DNA from: Pseudomonas sp. 2FG
GTDB taxonomy: Bacteria; Pseudomonadota; Gammaproteobacteria; Pseudomonadales; Pseudomonadaceae
Direction of reading: 5' to 3'
Length of the DNA: 64,000 nt
NCBI RefSeq assembly: GCF_005502935.1
Contig: NZ_SCMP01000005.1
Span: forward strand, 184,695-248,694
Of this stretch, positions 36,863 to 46,097 are shown one piece after another; position 1 is the first letter of the stretch; every line of letters begins with the position of its first letter. The notes under the pieces were generated by a model. It did not search any database, had not been told where the DNA came from, and was given only the letters and a program-made list of their open reading frames with translations. Position numbers and translations under genes: made by a program.

Positions 36863-38636
36863 TCGGCTGAGCTGGGCGGAAATACGCCGGCTGGCCCTGC
36901 GCCACAAAAAAGCCTTGCTGATTGCCAATGGCGTGGCGGTGCTGGCGACCCTCTGCAGCGTGCCGATTCCACTGCTGCTGCCGTTACTGGTCGACGAGGT
37001 GTTGCTCAAGCAGGGCGATGCGGCGCTCAAGGTCATGGATCGTTTCCTGCCCAGCAGTTGGGAGAGCGCCGTCGGCTACATCGGCCTGATGGTGTTGCTG
37101 ACCTTGCTGTTGCGCAGCTCGGCGCTGGTCTTCAACGTGGTGCAGGCGCGGCTGTTTGCCCGTTTGTCGAAGGACATCGTCTACCGTATCCGCATTCGCC
37201 TGATCGAGCGGCTCAAGCGGATTTCCCTCGGCGAATACGAAAGCCTCGGCGGTGGCACGGTGACCACCCACCTGGTCACCGATCTCGACACCCTGGACAA
37301 GTTCGTCGGCGAAACCCTCAGCCGCTTCCTGGTCGCGGTGCTGACGCTGACCGGCACCGCGGGCATCCTGATGTGGATGCACTGGCAACTGGCGCTGTTG
37401 ATCCTGCTGTTCAATCCCTTGGTGATCTACGCCACGGTGCAGTTGGGGAAACGGGTCAAGCACCTGAAGAAGCTTGAGAACGACAGCACCTCGCGCTTTA
37501 CCCAGGCCCTCACCGAGACCTTGGACGCAATCCAGGAAATCCGTGCCGGCAACCGCCAGGGCTTCTTCCTCGGCCGCCTCGGTGTACGCGCCCAAGAGGT
37601 ACGCAACTATGCGGTGGCCTCGCAATGGAAGAGTGATGCCTCCAGCCGCGCCAGCGGTCTGTTGTTCCAGTTCGGTATCGATATTTTCCGGGCGGCGGCG
37701 ATGCTCACCGTGCTGTTCTCCGACCTGTCGATCGGCCAGATGCTCGCGGTGTTCAGCTACCTGTGGTTTATGATCGGCCCGGTCGAACAGCTGCTGAATC
37801 TGCAATATGCCTTCTACGCCGCCGGTGGCGCGCTGACGCGGATCAACGAGCTGCTCGCGCGGGCCGATGAGCCGCAATATCGAGGTGGTGTCGATCCCTT
37901 CGACGGGCGCGACACGCTCGGTATCGAGGTGCGCGGCCTGACCTTCGCCTACCACGATGAGCCGGTGCTGGATGAGCTGAACCTCGCCATCGCCGCGGGT
38001 GAGAAGGTCGCCATAGTGGGTGCCAGCGGCGGCGGCAAGAGCACCCTGGTGCAACTGCTGCTGGGCCTCTACACGGCGCAGGCCGGAAGCATCCGCTATG
38101 GCGGTTGCAGCCTGGAAGAGATCGGCCTGGAGACCGTGCGCGAGCAGGTCGCGGTGGTGCTACAGCATCCCGCGCTGTTCAACGACACGGTACGCGCGAA
38201 CCTGACCATGGGTCGTGAGCGCAGCGATGAGGCCTGCTGGCGCGCGCTGGAAATCGCGCAATTGGCGCAGACCATTCGCGTCTTGCCGCAGGGTCTGGAG
38301 AGCATCGTCGGGCGCTCCGGCGTACGCCTTTCCGGTGGCCAGCGCCAGCGCCTGGCGATCGCGCGGATGGTGCTGGCCGAGCCGAAAGTGGTGATCCTCG
38401 ACGAGGCCACCTCGGCCCTCGATGCCGCCACCGAATACGCCCTGCACCAGGCTCTGGGCCAGTTCCTCAACGGCCGCACCACCTTGATCATCGCCCACCG
38501 CCTGTCGGCGGTGAAACAGGCGGATCGGGTGCTGGTCTTCGATGGCGGGCGCATCGCCGAGGATGGTGATCATCAGCAGTTGATCGCCGACGGCGGTTTG
38601 TACGCCAAGCTGTACGGCCACCTGCAACAGAGTTAG
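36855..38636 (+). CDS. ABC exporter, fused permease and ATP-binding domains
   Basis: This 593-residue half-transporter has six membrane helices (about 20-310) and an ATPase domain with Walker A GASGGGKST, signature RLSGGQRQRLAI and Walker B VVILDEATSALD, the features of type I exporters (MsbA-like). ATG 36855 overlaps the upstream gene by eight bases and gives the usual short cytoplasmic N-terminus; a longer form would overlap the DsbA-like gene entirely. The exported substrate is unknown. Confidence 0.9.
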   Translation: MLDRLSWAEIRRLALRHKKALLIANGVAVLATLCSVPIPLLLPLLVDEVLLKQGDAALKVMDRFLPSSWESAVGYIGLMVLLTLLLRSSALVFNVVQARLFARLSKDIVYRIRIRLIERLKRISLGEYESLGGGTVTTHLVTDLDTLDKFVGETLSRFLVAVLTLTGTAGILMWMHWQLALLILLFNPLVIYATVQLGKRVKHLKKLENDSTSRFTQALTETLDAIQEIRAGNRQGFFLGRLGVRAQEVRNYAVASQWKSDASSRASGLLFQFGIDIFRAAAMLTVLFSDLSIGQMLAVFSYLWFMIGPVEQLLNLQYAFYAAGGALTRINELLARADEPQYRGGVDPFDGRDTLGIEVRGLTFAYHDEPVLDELNLAIAAGEKVAIVGASGGGKSTLVQLLLGLYTAQAGSIRYGGCSLEEIGLETVREQVAVVLQHPALFNDTVRANLTMGRERSDEACWRALEIAQLAQTIRVLPQGLESIVGRSGVRLSGGQRQRLAIARMVLAEPKVVILDEATSALDAATEYALHQALGQFLNGRTTLIIAHRLSAVKQADRVLVFDGGRIAEDGDHQQLIADGGLYAKLYGHLQQS

Positions 38637-38842
38637 TGCCCGCAGGGTTAGTTGCAGTCCAGCCTTAATGCCGTTCACTCAAGCAGGCGTCTGCGCGCCC
38701 CTCTGGGGCGCATCGGCACGCTCAGGCGACAGCCGTCTTAAGAATCGCCGCCCGTCCGACAGCGAAATACCTTTGTAACAATCCCCTCGGCTATTCGGTC
38801 CAATTCCTGGGGGCTAGGGGGTAATGTTATGAGGATGACACC

Positions 38843-39190
38843 ATGAAATCGACATTCAGCACGAAGGCCTTCAGCGGCCTAATAGTGATGCTTGCGGCCA
38901 CCACCTCGGGGCAAGCAACCAGCGCACGGGTCCCATCGTTCGAGCAGGAGCCTGCGTACTTACTGGCGGAAAATGGTAGTGATCGCCTTTTGGAGTCTCG
39001 CATGCTTAGTAATGAGGTTGCCCAAGCTCGAACAAGCGGGGATCAAAGTCAGCGCTTTACCCAACTGCTCGAAGAGCAGCCAACTGCTGCCGGCCCGCAG
39101 CTTGAGCCCAATGAGGCACAGTCGATCAAGGGACCGGCACCCCAGTACAAATCTCTAATCCACCAACAGAGGATCGAATACGGGCATTGA
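38843..39190 (+). CDS. Small exported hypothetical protein with a LapG-type TAAG motif
   Basis: This 115-residue protein has a signal peptide (Lys2, hydrophobic 10-20, likely cleavage after about residue 26) and a polar, Gln/Glu-rich mature part. I do not recognise a family. Residues 81-84 are TAAG, the tetrapeptide cleaved by LapG in LapA-type adhesins, and a LapG homologue is encoded about 750 bases downstream. GAGGATG precedes ATG 38843. Codon use is less GC-biased than in flanking genes, as in the lapG gene. The 206 bases upstream show a small CGCCCC/GGGGCG hairpin only. Confidence 0.55.
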   Translation: MKSTFSTKAFSGLIVMLAATTSGQATSARVPSFEQEPAYLLAENGSDRLLESRMLSNEVAQARTSGDQSQRFTQLLEEQPTAAGPQLEPNEAQSIKGPAPQYKSLIHQQRIEYGH

Positions 39191-39938
39191 GTGAGGCGGC
39201 GTAGCGCTCCGGGCGCTTAGCGCTGAACCTGAGCGTCCGGAGCGGTAAGGTCGAACTGAGGCTTAAGCAATCCGGCCGAGGAGCATGGGTGCCCACTTCA
39301 TTCAGGCGTGTCATTCAAGCCTGAAGTTAAACTTTGTTCGCGAACAGCTCATCCAGCGGGAGCGGGGTGGAGAACAAGCGAGCGGGTAACTTCCGCCAAA
39401 GTGGCCAGTTGGAGCGGCGCCGTGAGGTGTTGCGGATTGCCTGCGTGACGGCGATCGCTACTTTCGACTTCAGGTCGGCGGGCTGTTGCAACAGCCAACT
39501 CCCTTCCCCTGGAGCACTGCCAAGAACATTCGGCTTCCTTGCGCGAACAGGGCCTGCGCGACAACTACCTCGAAAAGCGTCTCTAGGCCCAGGCTTGGGG
39601 GATTTCCAGCGGTCAGCGGCGGCCGTGTCGCCGCCAGCCCCTTGCCTTAGAGTGCTGCCCGATTTGCCCAGCAAAGCCCTCGCCAAGGGGGCAGTGGGGC
39701 GCTTGCTCCACGGCTTGAAAGGGCGTTACATTGATCAATTATTAAGCAGTTGCTTTCTTGGGCGCCTAGAGCATCGAAGCCTGAGTCGGCTTGTTGGGGA
39801 AAGAGGGCCCTGTCCTGGGCTGTGGACTTGCCCCAAAGCTGCTTGAGCAAGCACCAAATCCTCTAGTCAGCAGTCTCTCAATGGAATGATCCGCTAAGTT
39901 GAACCCGGCCAAGGCCGCATTCATAGAGGTCTATCCTG
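39191..39938. other. Degenerate intergenic stretch between the small exported protein and lapG
   Basis: These 748 bases contain no intact gene that I can support. One frame at about 39487-39588 encodes a protein-like tail (HCQEHSASLREQGLRDNYL) that ends in TAG without a credible start, as if it were the 3' remnant of a lost gene. An open frame of about 170 codons on the plus strand (39334-39846) has atypical composition and is probably fortuitous. The last 40 bases hold GAGGT, the likely lapG ribosome binding site. Confidence 0.4.
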
Positions 39939-40646
39939 TTGCTCCAGCGAGTCGCTCAGTCCAAATATACCAATGCTTTGTGGCGGGCGGTCGCAGTCAC
40001 GACTCTTAGCGGAGGCTTGCTCTTTGGCATGGCTGAAGCCAAGGCAAGCTGGAGACTCGAACGGATCCTCCACAAGGCGGAAAAGCGCTATGGACGACAG
40101 AGTCCAACCACGGATCGCCTCCTGTCCTGGAGCGACCTGATCGAGAGCAGTCAGCATCTACCGGAAATAGAAAAGCTGCATGCGGTTAACCGCTACTTCA
40201 ACCACCATGTTCGTTTCAGCACCGACATCGCGCTCTGGAAGCAGAGCGACTATTGGGCGACGCCGATCGAGACCTTGGTCAAAGGGGCAGGGGACTGCGA
40301 GGACTTTTCCTTGGCCAAGTATTTCACCCTGCGCCAGCTCGGTGTAGCCGAGGAAAAGCTGCGGATCGCCTATGCCAAAGTGCTGAAGTCGAATCAGGCG
40401 CACATGGTGTTGACCTATTACTCAACGCCAAGCGCCGAGCCTCTGGTACTGGACAACCTGATCAATAGCATCCGCCCCGCGGCTGAACGCCGGGATTTGT
40501 CGCTGTCCTATGCCTTCGATGCCCAAGGGCTCTATTTTGTTAAGGCGCAAGGTCTTAAGCGCATTGGAGATACGGAGCACCTGGCTTATTGGCAGGCGCT
40601 GCTGAAAAAGATGCGGCAAGAGGGCTTCACTGCGGAGCAGGGTTAA
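39939..40646 (+). CDS. lapG: LapG-type periplasmic transglutaminase-like cysteine protease (BTLCP)
   Basis: This 235-residue protein of the DUF920/BTLCP family releases large RTX adhesins from the cell surface by cutting near their N-terminus. The triad is Cys120 (GDCEDF), His155 (QAHMVL) and Asp172 (LVLDN); spacings of 35 and 17 match L. pneumophila LapG as I recall it. Asp119, Glu121 and Asp122 fit the calcium site. A hydrophobic N-terminal segment (about 15-32) is a signal peptide. The start is TTG 39939 with GAGGT upstream. Unusually, no lapD (c-di-GMP receptor) gene is adjacent. The full-length, intact active site suggests it works. Confidence 0.87.
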   Translation: MLQRVAQSKYTNALWRAVAVTTLSGGLLFGMAEAKASWRLERILHKAEKRYGRQSPTTDRLLSWSDLIESSQHLPEIEKLHAVNRYFNHHVRFSTDIALWKQSDYWATPIETLVKGAGDCEDFSLAKYFTLRQLGVAEEKLRIAYAKVLKSNQAHMVLTYYSTPSAEPLVLDNLINSIRPAAERRDLSLSYAFDAQGLYFVKAQGLKRIGDTEHLAYWQALLKKMRQEGFTAEQG

Positions 40647-41061
40647 GTCTCCATAAGTAGAGGCGAGCCCCTGCAACACGGGACAGCGTTCCCCCTAACC
40701 CGGAGGGGGAGGCAAACGACTGTGTTTATGACTAGGCCATGCATCCATGGCCAAGCGAAGGCAGTGTGGGCCGCGCCTCGGCCTCTCTCCCAGCCCCTCT
40801 CCACTAAAACCGGCGAGGGGAGCCAGGCGCACAGACCTTAAGTGATCGGCATTACAGTACAGCCTGGCTTTTCCTTCGGCATTCCATATCAAGGTGCCTG
40901 CTCTGTGAGTCACGGGCAGATGCCATCTACTTGCGTCTTGGCTGCTTCGCCGGGAGTCTTTCCGCTGATCTGATACGGTTTTTGTTAAAGGATCTGAATC
41001 TGTTTTGTGTCGGGCTGCCTTTCTATAGTCGCGGGCATTTCCAGCCTCCAGGCCCGCGACC
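40647..41061. other. Intergenic region between lapG and ccoG
   Basis: I see no gene in these 415 bases. A CCCCCTAACCCGGAGGGGGA hairpin lies near 40692-40711, and a CCCCTCTCC...GGCGAGGGGAG imperfect inverted repeat near 40793-40821, like REP-type elements. Neither has a T-tract typical of a terminator. The ccoG promoter should lie near the AT-rich stretch 40976-41010; I found no convincing Anr/FNR box. Confidence 0.4.
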
Positions 41062-42492
41062 ATGTCCGAGAGAATTCCCGTCCAGCTCGTCGATCCACCG
41101 CCGCCCCCGTCCCGCTCGCAGCCGGCCAGCACGCCCTGGGCCGCCTTCGGCGGCGGCATCTACCCGCGCAGCTTCAGCGGTCTGTTCCGCAACCTGCGCC
41201 TGGGCGGGGCCGGTGCCTTGTTCCTGCTGTTCTTCGGCACCGCCTGGCTCGACTGGGACGGGCGCCAGGCGGTGCTCTGGGACCTGGTCGATAGCAGGTT
41301 CTATATCTTCGGCGCGACCTTCTGGCCGCAGGACTTCATCCTGCTCTCGGCGCTGCTGATCATCTGCGCCTTCGGCCTGTTCTTCATCACCGTGTTCGCC
41401 GGCCGCGTCTGGTGCGGCTACAGCTGCCCGCAGAGCGTCTGGACCTGGGTCTTCCTCTGGTGCGAGAAGCTCACCGAGGGCGAGCGCAACCAGCGCATCA
41501 AGCGCGATGCCGCGCCCTGGAGCACCGGCAAACTGCTGCGGCGCAGCAGCAAGCACCTGCTCTGGCTGCTGGTCAGCCTGCTCACGGCGCTGACCTTCCT
41601 CGGCTACTTCACCCCGATCCGCCCGCTGGCGCAGGAACTGTTCAGTTTGCAGCTGGAAGGTGCGGCGCTGTTCTGGCTGCTGTTCTTCAGCGCCGCCACC
41701 TATATCAACGCCGGCTGGCTGCGCGAGCAGGTGTGCATCCACATGTGCCCCTATGCGCGCTTCCAGAGCGTGATGTTCGATAAGGACAGCCTGCTCGTCT
41801 CCTACGACGCGGCGCGCGGCGAAGGCCGCGGTCCGCGGCGCAAGGACGCCGATCATCGCGCCCAAGGCCTCGGCGACTGCCTCGACTGCCAGCTGTGCGT
41901 GCAGGTCTGCCCGACCGGCATCGACATCCGCGACGGCCTGCAGCTGGCCTGCATCGGCTGCGCGGCCTGTATCGACGCCTGCGACTCGATCATGGACAAG
42001 ATGGGCTATGCCCGCGGCCTGGTGCGCTACAGCTCCGAACATGAGCTGGAGGGCGGCCAGACCCGCCTGCTGCGGCCGCGGCTGCTGGGCTATGCCGCGG
42101 TGCTGCTGAGCATGCTGCTGGCCTTCGGCTGGGCCCTGCAGGCCCGCCCGCTGGCAGCGCTGGACGTGACCCGCGACCGTGGGTTGTACCGCGAGAACGG
42201 CCAGGGCGAGATCGAGAACAGCTACCGCCTGAGGCTCATCAACAAGACCCAGAGCGCCCAGCGCTACGAGCTAGGCCTGGTCGACGCGGCGGGCTTGCGC
42301 CTGCAGGGCCAGCAGCGGCTGCGGCTGCGGCTGCAGGCCGGGGAGATCCTCGACCTGCCGGTGTCGGTTGCCCTGACCGCCGAGCAGGAGTCGCAGGCCG
42401 GCGCGCGGCCGATCCACTTCCAGCTGAGCGGCATCGACGACTCGCAGTTGCGGGTACGGGCGCACAGCACCTTCGTCGCGCCGCGGCGCTAG
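41062..42492 (+). CDS. ccoG: Cytochrome c oxidase accessory protein CcoG (FixG/RdxA)
   Basis: This 476-residue membrane ferredoxin-like protein supports assembly of cbb3-type oxidase and is proposed to act in copper reduction. It has about five membrane helices, a CGYSCPQSVW motif, two [4Fe-4S] motifs (CLDCQLCVQVCP and CIGCAACIDAC) and a C-terminal periplasmic immunoglobulin-like domain after a TM at about residue 345. No ccoNOPQ or ccoHIS genes are adjacent, so it is detached from its usual operon. The region 41-44 kb has very strong GC third-position bias. Confidence 0.93.
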   Translation: MSERIPVQLVDPPPPPSRSQPASTPWAAFGGGIYPRSFSGLFRNLRLGGAGALFLLFFGTAWLDWDGRQAVLWDLVDSRFYIFGATFWPQDFILLSALLIICAFGLFFITVFAGRVWCGYSCPQSVWTWVFLWCEKLTEGERNQRIKRDAAPWSTGKLLRRSSKHLLWLLVSLLTALTFLGYFTPIRPLAQELFSLQLEGAALFWLLFFSAATYINAGWLREQVCIHMCPYARFQSVMFDKDSLLVSYDAARGEGRGPRRKDADHRAQGLGDCLDCQLCVQVCPTGIDIRDGLQLACIGCAACIDACDSIMDKMGYARGLVRYSSEHELEGGQTRLLRPRLLGYAAVLLSMLLAFGWALQARPLAALDVTRDRGLYRENGQGEIENSYRLRLINKTQSAQRYELGLVDAAGLRLQGQQRLRLRLQAGEILDLPVSVALTAEQESQAGARPIHFQLSGIDDSQLRVRAHSTFVAPRR

Positions 42493-42553
42493 CAGTGCGG
42501 CCGCGGTTCGAGGACACTGCCGACCATCAGCCTCAGGAAGCGGCCGGGCACGG

Positions 42554-43963
42554 ATGAAACGCTACGAGAAACTCGCCGAGGAAATCGCCGAACTGATCCG
42601 CGCCGGCGTGCTCGCCCCCGGCCAGCGCGTGCCCTCGGTGCGCTACGCCAGCCGCACCTACGGCGTCAGCCCGTCCACCGTGTTCCAGGCCTACTACCTG
42701 CTGGAGCGCCGCGGGCTGATCCGCGCCCGTGCGCGCTCCGGCTATTTCGTCTGCGACCATGTGCAGCGCCAGCTCCGCGAGCCGGAGATCGGCCCGCGCG
42801 CCAGCGAGTCCACCGAGGTGGATGTCAGCGAACTGGTGTTCTCGGTGCTCAACTCGCTCAAGGACCCGGACTGCGTGCCGCTCGGTTCCGCCTTCGCCAG
42901 CCCCGAGCTGTTCCCCCTGCCGCGCCTGGCGCGTTCGCTGGCCAAGGCGGCGCGCGAGATGGACCCGCGCACCGTGGTCGCCTACCAGCCCTCGGGCAAC
43001 CCGGCGCTGCGCCGGCAGATCGCCCTGCGCTACAGGGTCGGCGGGCTGCCGCTAGCTCTGGAGGAGCTAGTGATCACCAACGGCGCGCTGGAGGCGCTGA
43101 ACCTCTGCCTGCAGGCGCTGACCGAGCCGGGCGATCTGGTGGCCATCGAGGCGCCGGCCTTCTACGCCACGCTGCAGGTGCTGGAGCGGCTCAAGCTGAA
43201 GGCCGTGGAGATTCCCGTGCACCCGCGCGAGGGCATCGACCTCGACGTGCTGGCCGAGACCCTGGCGCGGCATCCGGTCAAGGCCTGCTGGTTCATGACC
43301 AACTTCCAGAACCCCATGGGCGCCAGCCTGCCGGAGCAGAAGAAGCGCGAACTGGTGGAACTGCTGCATCGCCATCGGGTGCCGCTGATCGAGGACGACG
43401 TCTACGCCGAGCTGTACTTCGGCGCGCAGCCGCCGCGCCCGGCCAAGGCCTTCGACAGCGAGGGCCTGGTGCTGCACTGCGGCTCCTTCTCCAAGAGCCT
43501 GGCGCCGGGCTATCGCATCGGCTGGGTGGCCGCCGGCCGCTACGCGCAGAAGATCGAGCGGCTCAAGCTGATGACCACGCTGTCCGCCTCGATCCCGGCC
43601 CAGGCGGCGATCGCCGACTATCTGCAGCACGGCGGCTACGAGCGTCACCTGCGCAAGCTGCGCTACGCCCTGGAGGAGCAGCAGGGCGCGCTGCTGGCGG
43701 CGGTGGCGCGGCATTTCCCCGCGGACACCCGGGTCACTCGCCCGGCCGGCGGCTATTTCCTCTGGCTGGAATTCCCCGAGCGGGTCGACTCGCTGCAGCT
43801 GTTCCGCCTGGCTCTGGCCCAGGGCATCAGCCTGGCCCCTGGGCCGATCTTCTCCGCCACCCGCCGCTTCGGCTCCTGCATCCGCCTCAACTACGGCCAT
43901 CCCTGGGACGAGCGCTTCGAGGCGGCGATGGCGACGCTGGGGCGCATCCTGCGCTCGTTCTGA
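42554..43963 (+). CDS. MocR/GntR-type regulator with aminotransferase domain
   Basis: This 469-residue protein has an N-terminal GntR winged helix (about 1-75: RVPSVRYASRTYGVSPSTVFQAYYLLERRGLIRA) and a fold-type I aminotransferase domain. The PLP lysine is in SFSKSLAPGYRIGW; the substrate-side motif TNFQNPMG and EDDVYAEL are present. Such MocR proteins usually sense PLP or an amino acid and control neighbouring genes. The start lies 61 bases after ccoG. The target is not evident here. Confidence 0.9.
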   Translation: MKRYEKLAEEIAELIRAGVLAPGQRVPSVRYASRTYGVSPSTVFQAYYLLERRGLIRARARSGYFVCDHVQRQLREPEIGPRASESTEVDVSELVFSVLNSLKDPDCVPLGSAFASPELFPLPRLARSLAKAAREMDPRTVVAYQPSGNPALRRQIALRYRVGGLPLALEELVITNGALEALNLCLQALTEPGDLVAIEAPAFYATLQVLERLKLKAVEIPVHPREGIDLDVLAETLARHPVKACWFMTNFQNPMGASLPEQKKRELVELLHRHRVPLIEDDVYAELYFGAQPPRPAKAFDSEGLVLHCGSFSKSLAPGYRIGWVAAGRYAQKIERLKLMTTLSASIPAQAAIADYLQHGGYERHLRKLRYALEEQQGALLAAVARHFPADTRVTRPAGGYFLWLEFPERVDSLQLFRLALAQGISLAPGPIFSATRRFGSCIRLNYGHPWDERFEAAMATLGRILRSF

Positions 43964-44108
43964 GATCACGCCGTGAAGGGCTTTGCCGGCTCGCAGGGGG
44001 GCTGCGGACGAAAGGCTTTCTCGTGCCTGCAAATGAATAATGGCTGGGTGCTCGCCGCGCACTAGACTCATACCGTCAAAGTGCCGCCAACGCTGAAGGG
44101 GCGTGCTT

Positions 44109-44297
44109 ATGGCCACTGTAAATGCCGATGAAGGTGCCGATATCCTGATGGGTGCCGCCAGCGGCGACCTTCTCAATGGCCTGGGCGGCAATGACGGCCT
44201 GCGCGGTCAACGCCCCGTGCTCCGGCCTGAAACTGGTCATGGGCCAGGCGCCACGGTGAAAGCGGCGCAGTCACGGGGCTTCGCCCATGCACCCTGA
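44109..44297 (+). pseudogene. Truncated RTX (calcium-binding repeat) protein fragment
   Basis: The first 33 codons encode ADEGADILMGAASGDLLNG and GLGGNDGLRG, that is, two or three GGxGxDxLxG-type nonapeptide repeats of RTX proteins. After residue 34 the sequence loses the repeat and becomes Arg/Pro/His-rich until the stop. AAGGGG precedes ATG 44109. Complete RTX proteins are hundreds to thousands of residues long, so this is probably the 5' remnant of a lost extracellular protein gene. Its 3' end overlaps the lipase gene start. Confidence 0.7.
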
Positions 44298-45678
44298 CAG
44301 TTCTGTCCGCTGGCGTCTGGCAAAGCCTGCCGCACGGCTGATCGCCATGCTGGTGCTTGCGGCGGGCCTGCTGGGCTGCAGCGAGTCACCGCGCCCCGAC
44401 CTGAAACGGCTCTACCAGCTCAGCAGCAGCAACGCCGAAACCGCGCCGGTCATCTTGATCCCGGGGGCCTTTGGCAGCCGCTTGCGCGACCGGGTCAGCG
44501 GCGAAGAGATTTGGCCGGGGCCCTGGTGGCGCATTCTGTTCTCGTCTTACCCGGAGCTGGCCCTGGAAATCGATCCGCAAACCAATACGCCACGGCCTTC
44601 GCGGCTGGAAGCTTCGGGCATTGCCGAGCAGGCGCTGCGGCGCGACTTTTACCGGCCAATCTTACGCACCTTGACGCAATTTGGTGGCTATGCGCGCGCC
44701 CAGCCCGGGACACCGGCGCGCCAGGGCGAGCGCCGCTACTACGTCCTGTCCTACGACTGGCGGCAAGACACCTTGCGCAGCGTGCGGGAACTGGATCGGC
44801 TGATTGCGGCCGTGCGCCGTGATTACGCCGATCCGAGCTTACGCGTCGATCTGGTGGCGCATAGCATGGGTGGCTTGATCGCGCGCTACTACCTGCGCTT
44901 CGGCACCCGCGATGTGCTGGACGGCGCGCCCCACCAGGTGACCATGGAGGGGGCGGAGCGGGTGCGCAAACTGGTGTTGCTGGGCACGCCCAACCTGGGG
45001 TCGGTCGGCTCATTGCACGCCTTCATCAGTGGCGAAAAGGTCGGCTGGAGCCGTATTTCGCCGCGCACCCTGGCCACCTTTCCCAGTGGCTATCAGCTCT
45101 TTCCCCACCCGCTCAACAACTGGCTGTTGGACATCGAGGGCAAGCCTCGTCACGACGACTTGTTTGACCCCAACACCTGGCAGCGCATGGCTTGGTCGGT
45201 CTACGAGCCTACTCTGGCCGCCGCTGCCGACGCGCCGGCGCTGCAGCGCTATTTCGTTTATCAGCTGGAGCGTGCACGGCGCCTGGCCTGGATGCTGTCG
45301 GTGGCCGAGCCGGTGTCGCCGATCCGCTACGTGCTCTTTGGCGGTGGCTGCCACATGACACCTGCACGGCTGCTGGTGGAGCAGCTCGATGGACGCGACA
45401 GGGTGCGACTCACGCCGGCGGACATTGCCGCACCCCGGCCCGGCGTGCCCTACGACGAGCTGATGATCGAGCCCGGCGATGGCCGCGTCACCAAGCCGTC
45501 CCTGCTGGCGCGCGAGACCCTGGATCCTGGCGCGCCACAGAACGAGGACAGTTTTCTGCCGGTGGCTTATGCGTTCTTCCTGTGCGAGGACCATGCGTTC
45601 CTGACCAGCAACATCAACTTTCAGGACAACCTGCTCAACGTGCTCTTGTCACGCCAACCGCCGCCCGAGAGCCAATAG
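44287..45678 (+). CDS. LCAT-family lipase/acyltransferase, lipoprotein
   Basis: This 463-residue protein has a type II signal peptide with lipobox LLGC (Cys31), so it is membrane-anchored. It matches the lecithin:cholesterol acyltransferase-like alpha/beta hydrolases (PF02450): VILIPGAFGSRLRDR oxyanion region, YDWRQD, and the nucleophile elbow AHSMGG (Ser193). The downstream acidic residue and histidine probably lie in the ERGDGRVT-like EPGDGRVTKPS and CEDHAFLTS segments. It overlaps the RTX fragment by 11 bases. It likely acts on phospholipid or lipid esters in the envelope. Confidence 0.87.
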   Translation: MHPDSSVRWRLAKPAARLIAMLVLAAGLLGCSESPRPDLKRLYQLSSSNAETAPVILIPGAFGSRLRDRVSGEEIWPGPWWRILFSSYPELALEIDPQTNTPRPSRLEASGIAEQALRRDFYRPILRTLTQFGGYARAQPGTPARQGERRYYVLSYDWRQDTLRSVRELDRLIAAVRRDYADPSLRVDLVAHSMGGLIARYYLRFGTRDVLDGAPHQVTMEGAERVRKLVLLGTPNLGSVGSLHAFISGEKVGWSRISPRTLATFPSGYQLFPHPLNNWLLDIEGKPRHDDLFDPNTWQRMAWSVYEPTLAAAADAPALQRYFVYQLERARRLAWMLSVAEPVSPIRYVLFGGGCHMTPARLLVEQLDGRDRVRLTPADIAAPRPGVPYDELMIEPGDGRVTKPSLLARETLDPGAPQNEDSFLPVAYAFFLCEDHAFLTSNINFQDNLLNVLLSRQPPPESQ

Positions 45679-46097
45679 CGGGCGCGTGGCCTGCTCGGTT
45701 GCGAAGGTGATTCTGACCCATAGCCCGGGTCAAATGGGTGGGAGCCGCTATTGAAAGTCATAGCGATTGGCTGCCCCTTTGCTCATTCGCTTGAATCAAC
45801 CGGCCATGCCGATCCAAGGCGCTGGCCCGTTCCTGGCAGCGCAATGAAAGCCCACCAGCCGCCCCCGGCCGCAAGCCGGTTTTGCCGAGGGATGGCCACT
45901 GGCCGGCGCTGCGGAAATTCTCCCGCTAGACTGAGGCTGTCTGTGGCCGCCACTCGGCGGCCGTCCTGCGGATACGCTGCGGTTTAGCGCCGTGCATAAG
46001 TCTGCGAAAGAGGACCATGAGCAGAGCGGGAAGGGGGGCGTGCTGGTATGAACGGCTCCCGATCGCTTGGCGTTCGCCTGGATAAGGACGGGATGCA
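45679..46097. other. Intergenic region before the GGDEF-EAL gene
   Basis: I see no gene in these 419 bases. Short open frames on both strands lack family resemblance. TAGACTGAGGCTG near 45926-45940 and the sequence around 46000-46090 may hold the promoter of the downstream gene. No terminator with a T-tract follows the lipase gene. Confidence 0.35.

Noticed and set aside
39334..39846. 170-codon plus-strand frame upstream of lapG
   Set aside because: Composition is Ser/Arg/Pro-rich and unlike a folded protein, no ribosome binding site is seen, and overlapping frames carry equally plausible remnants.
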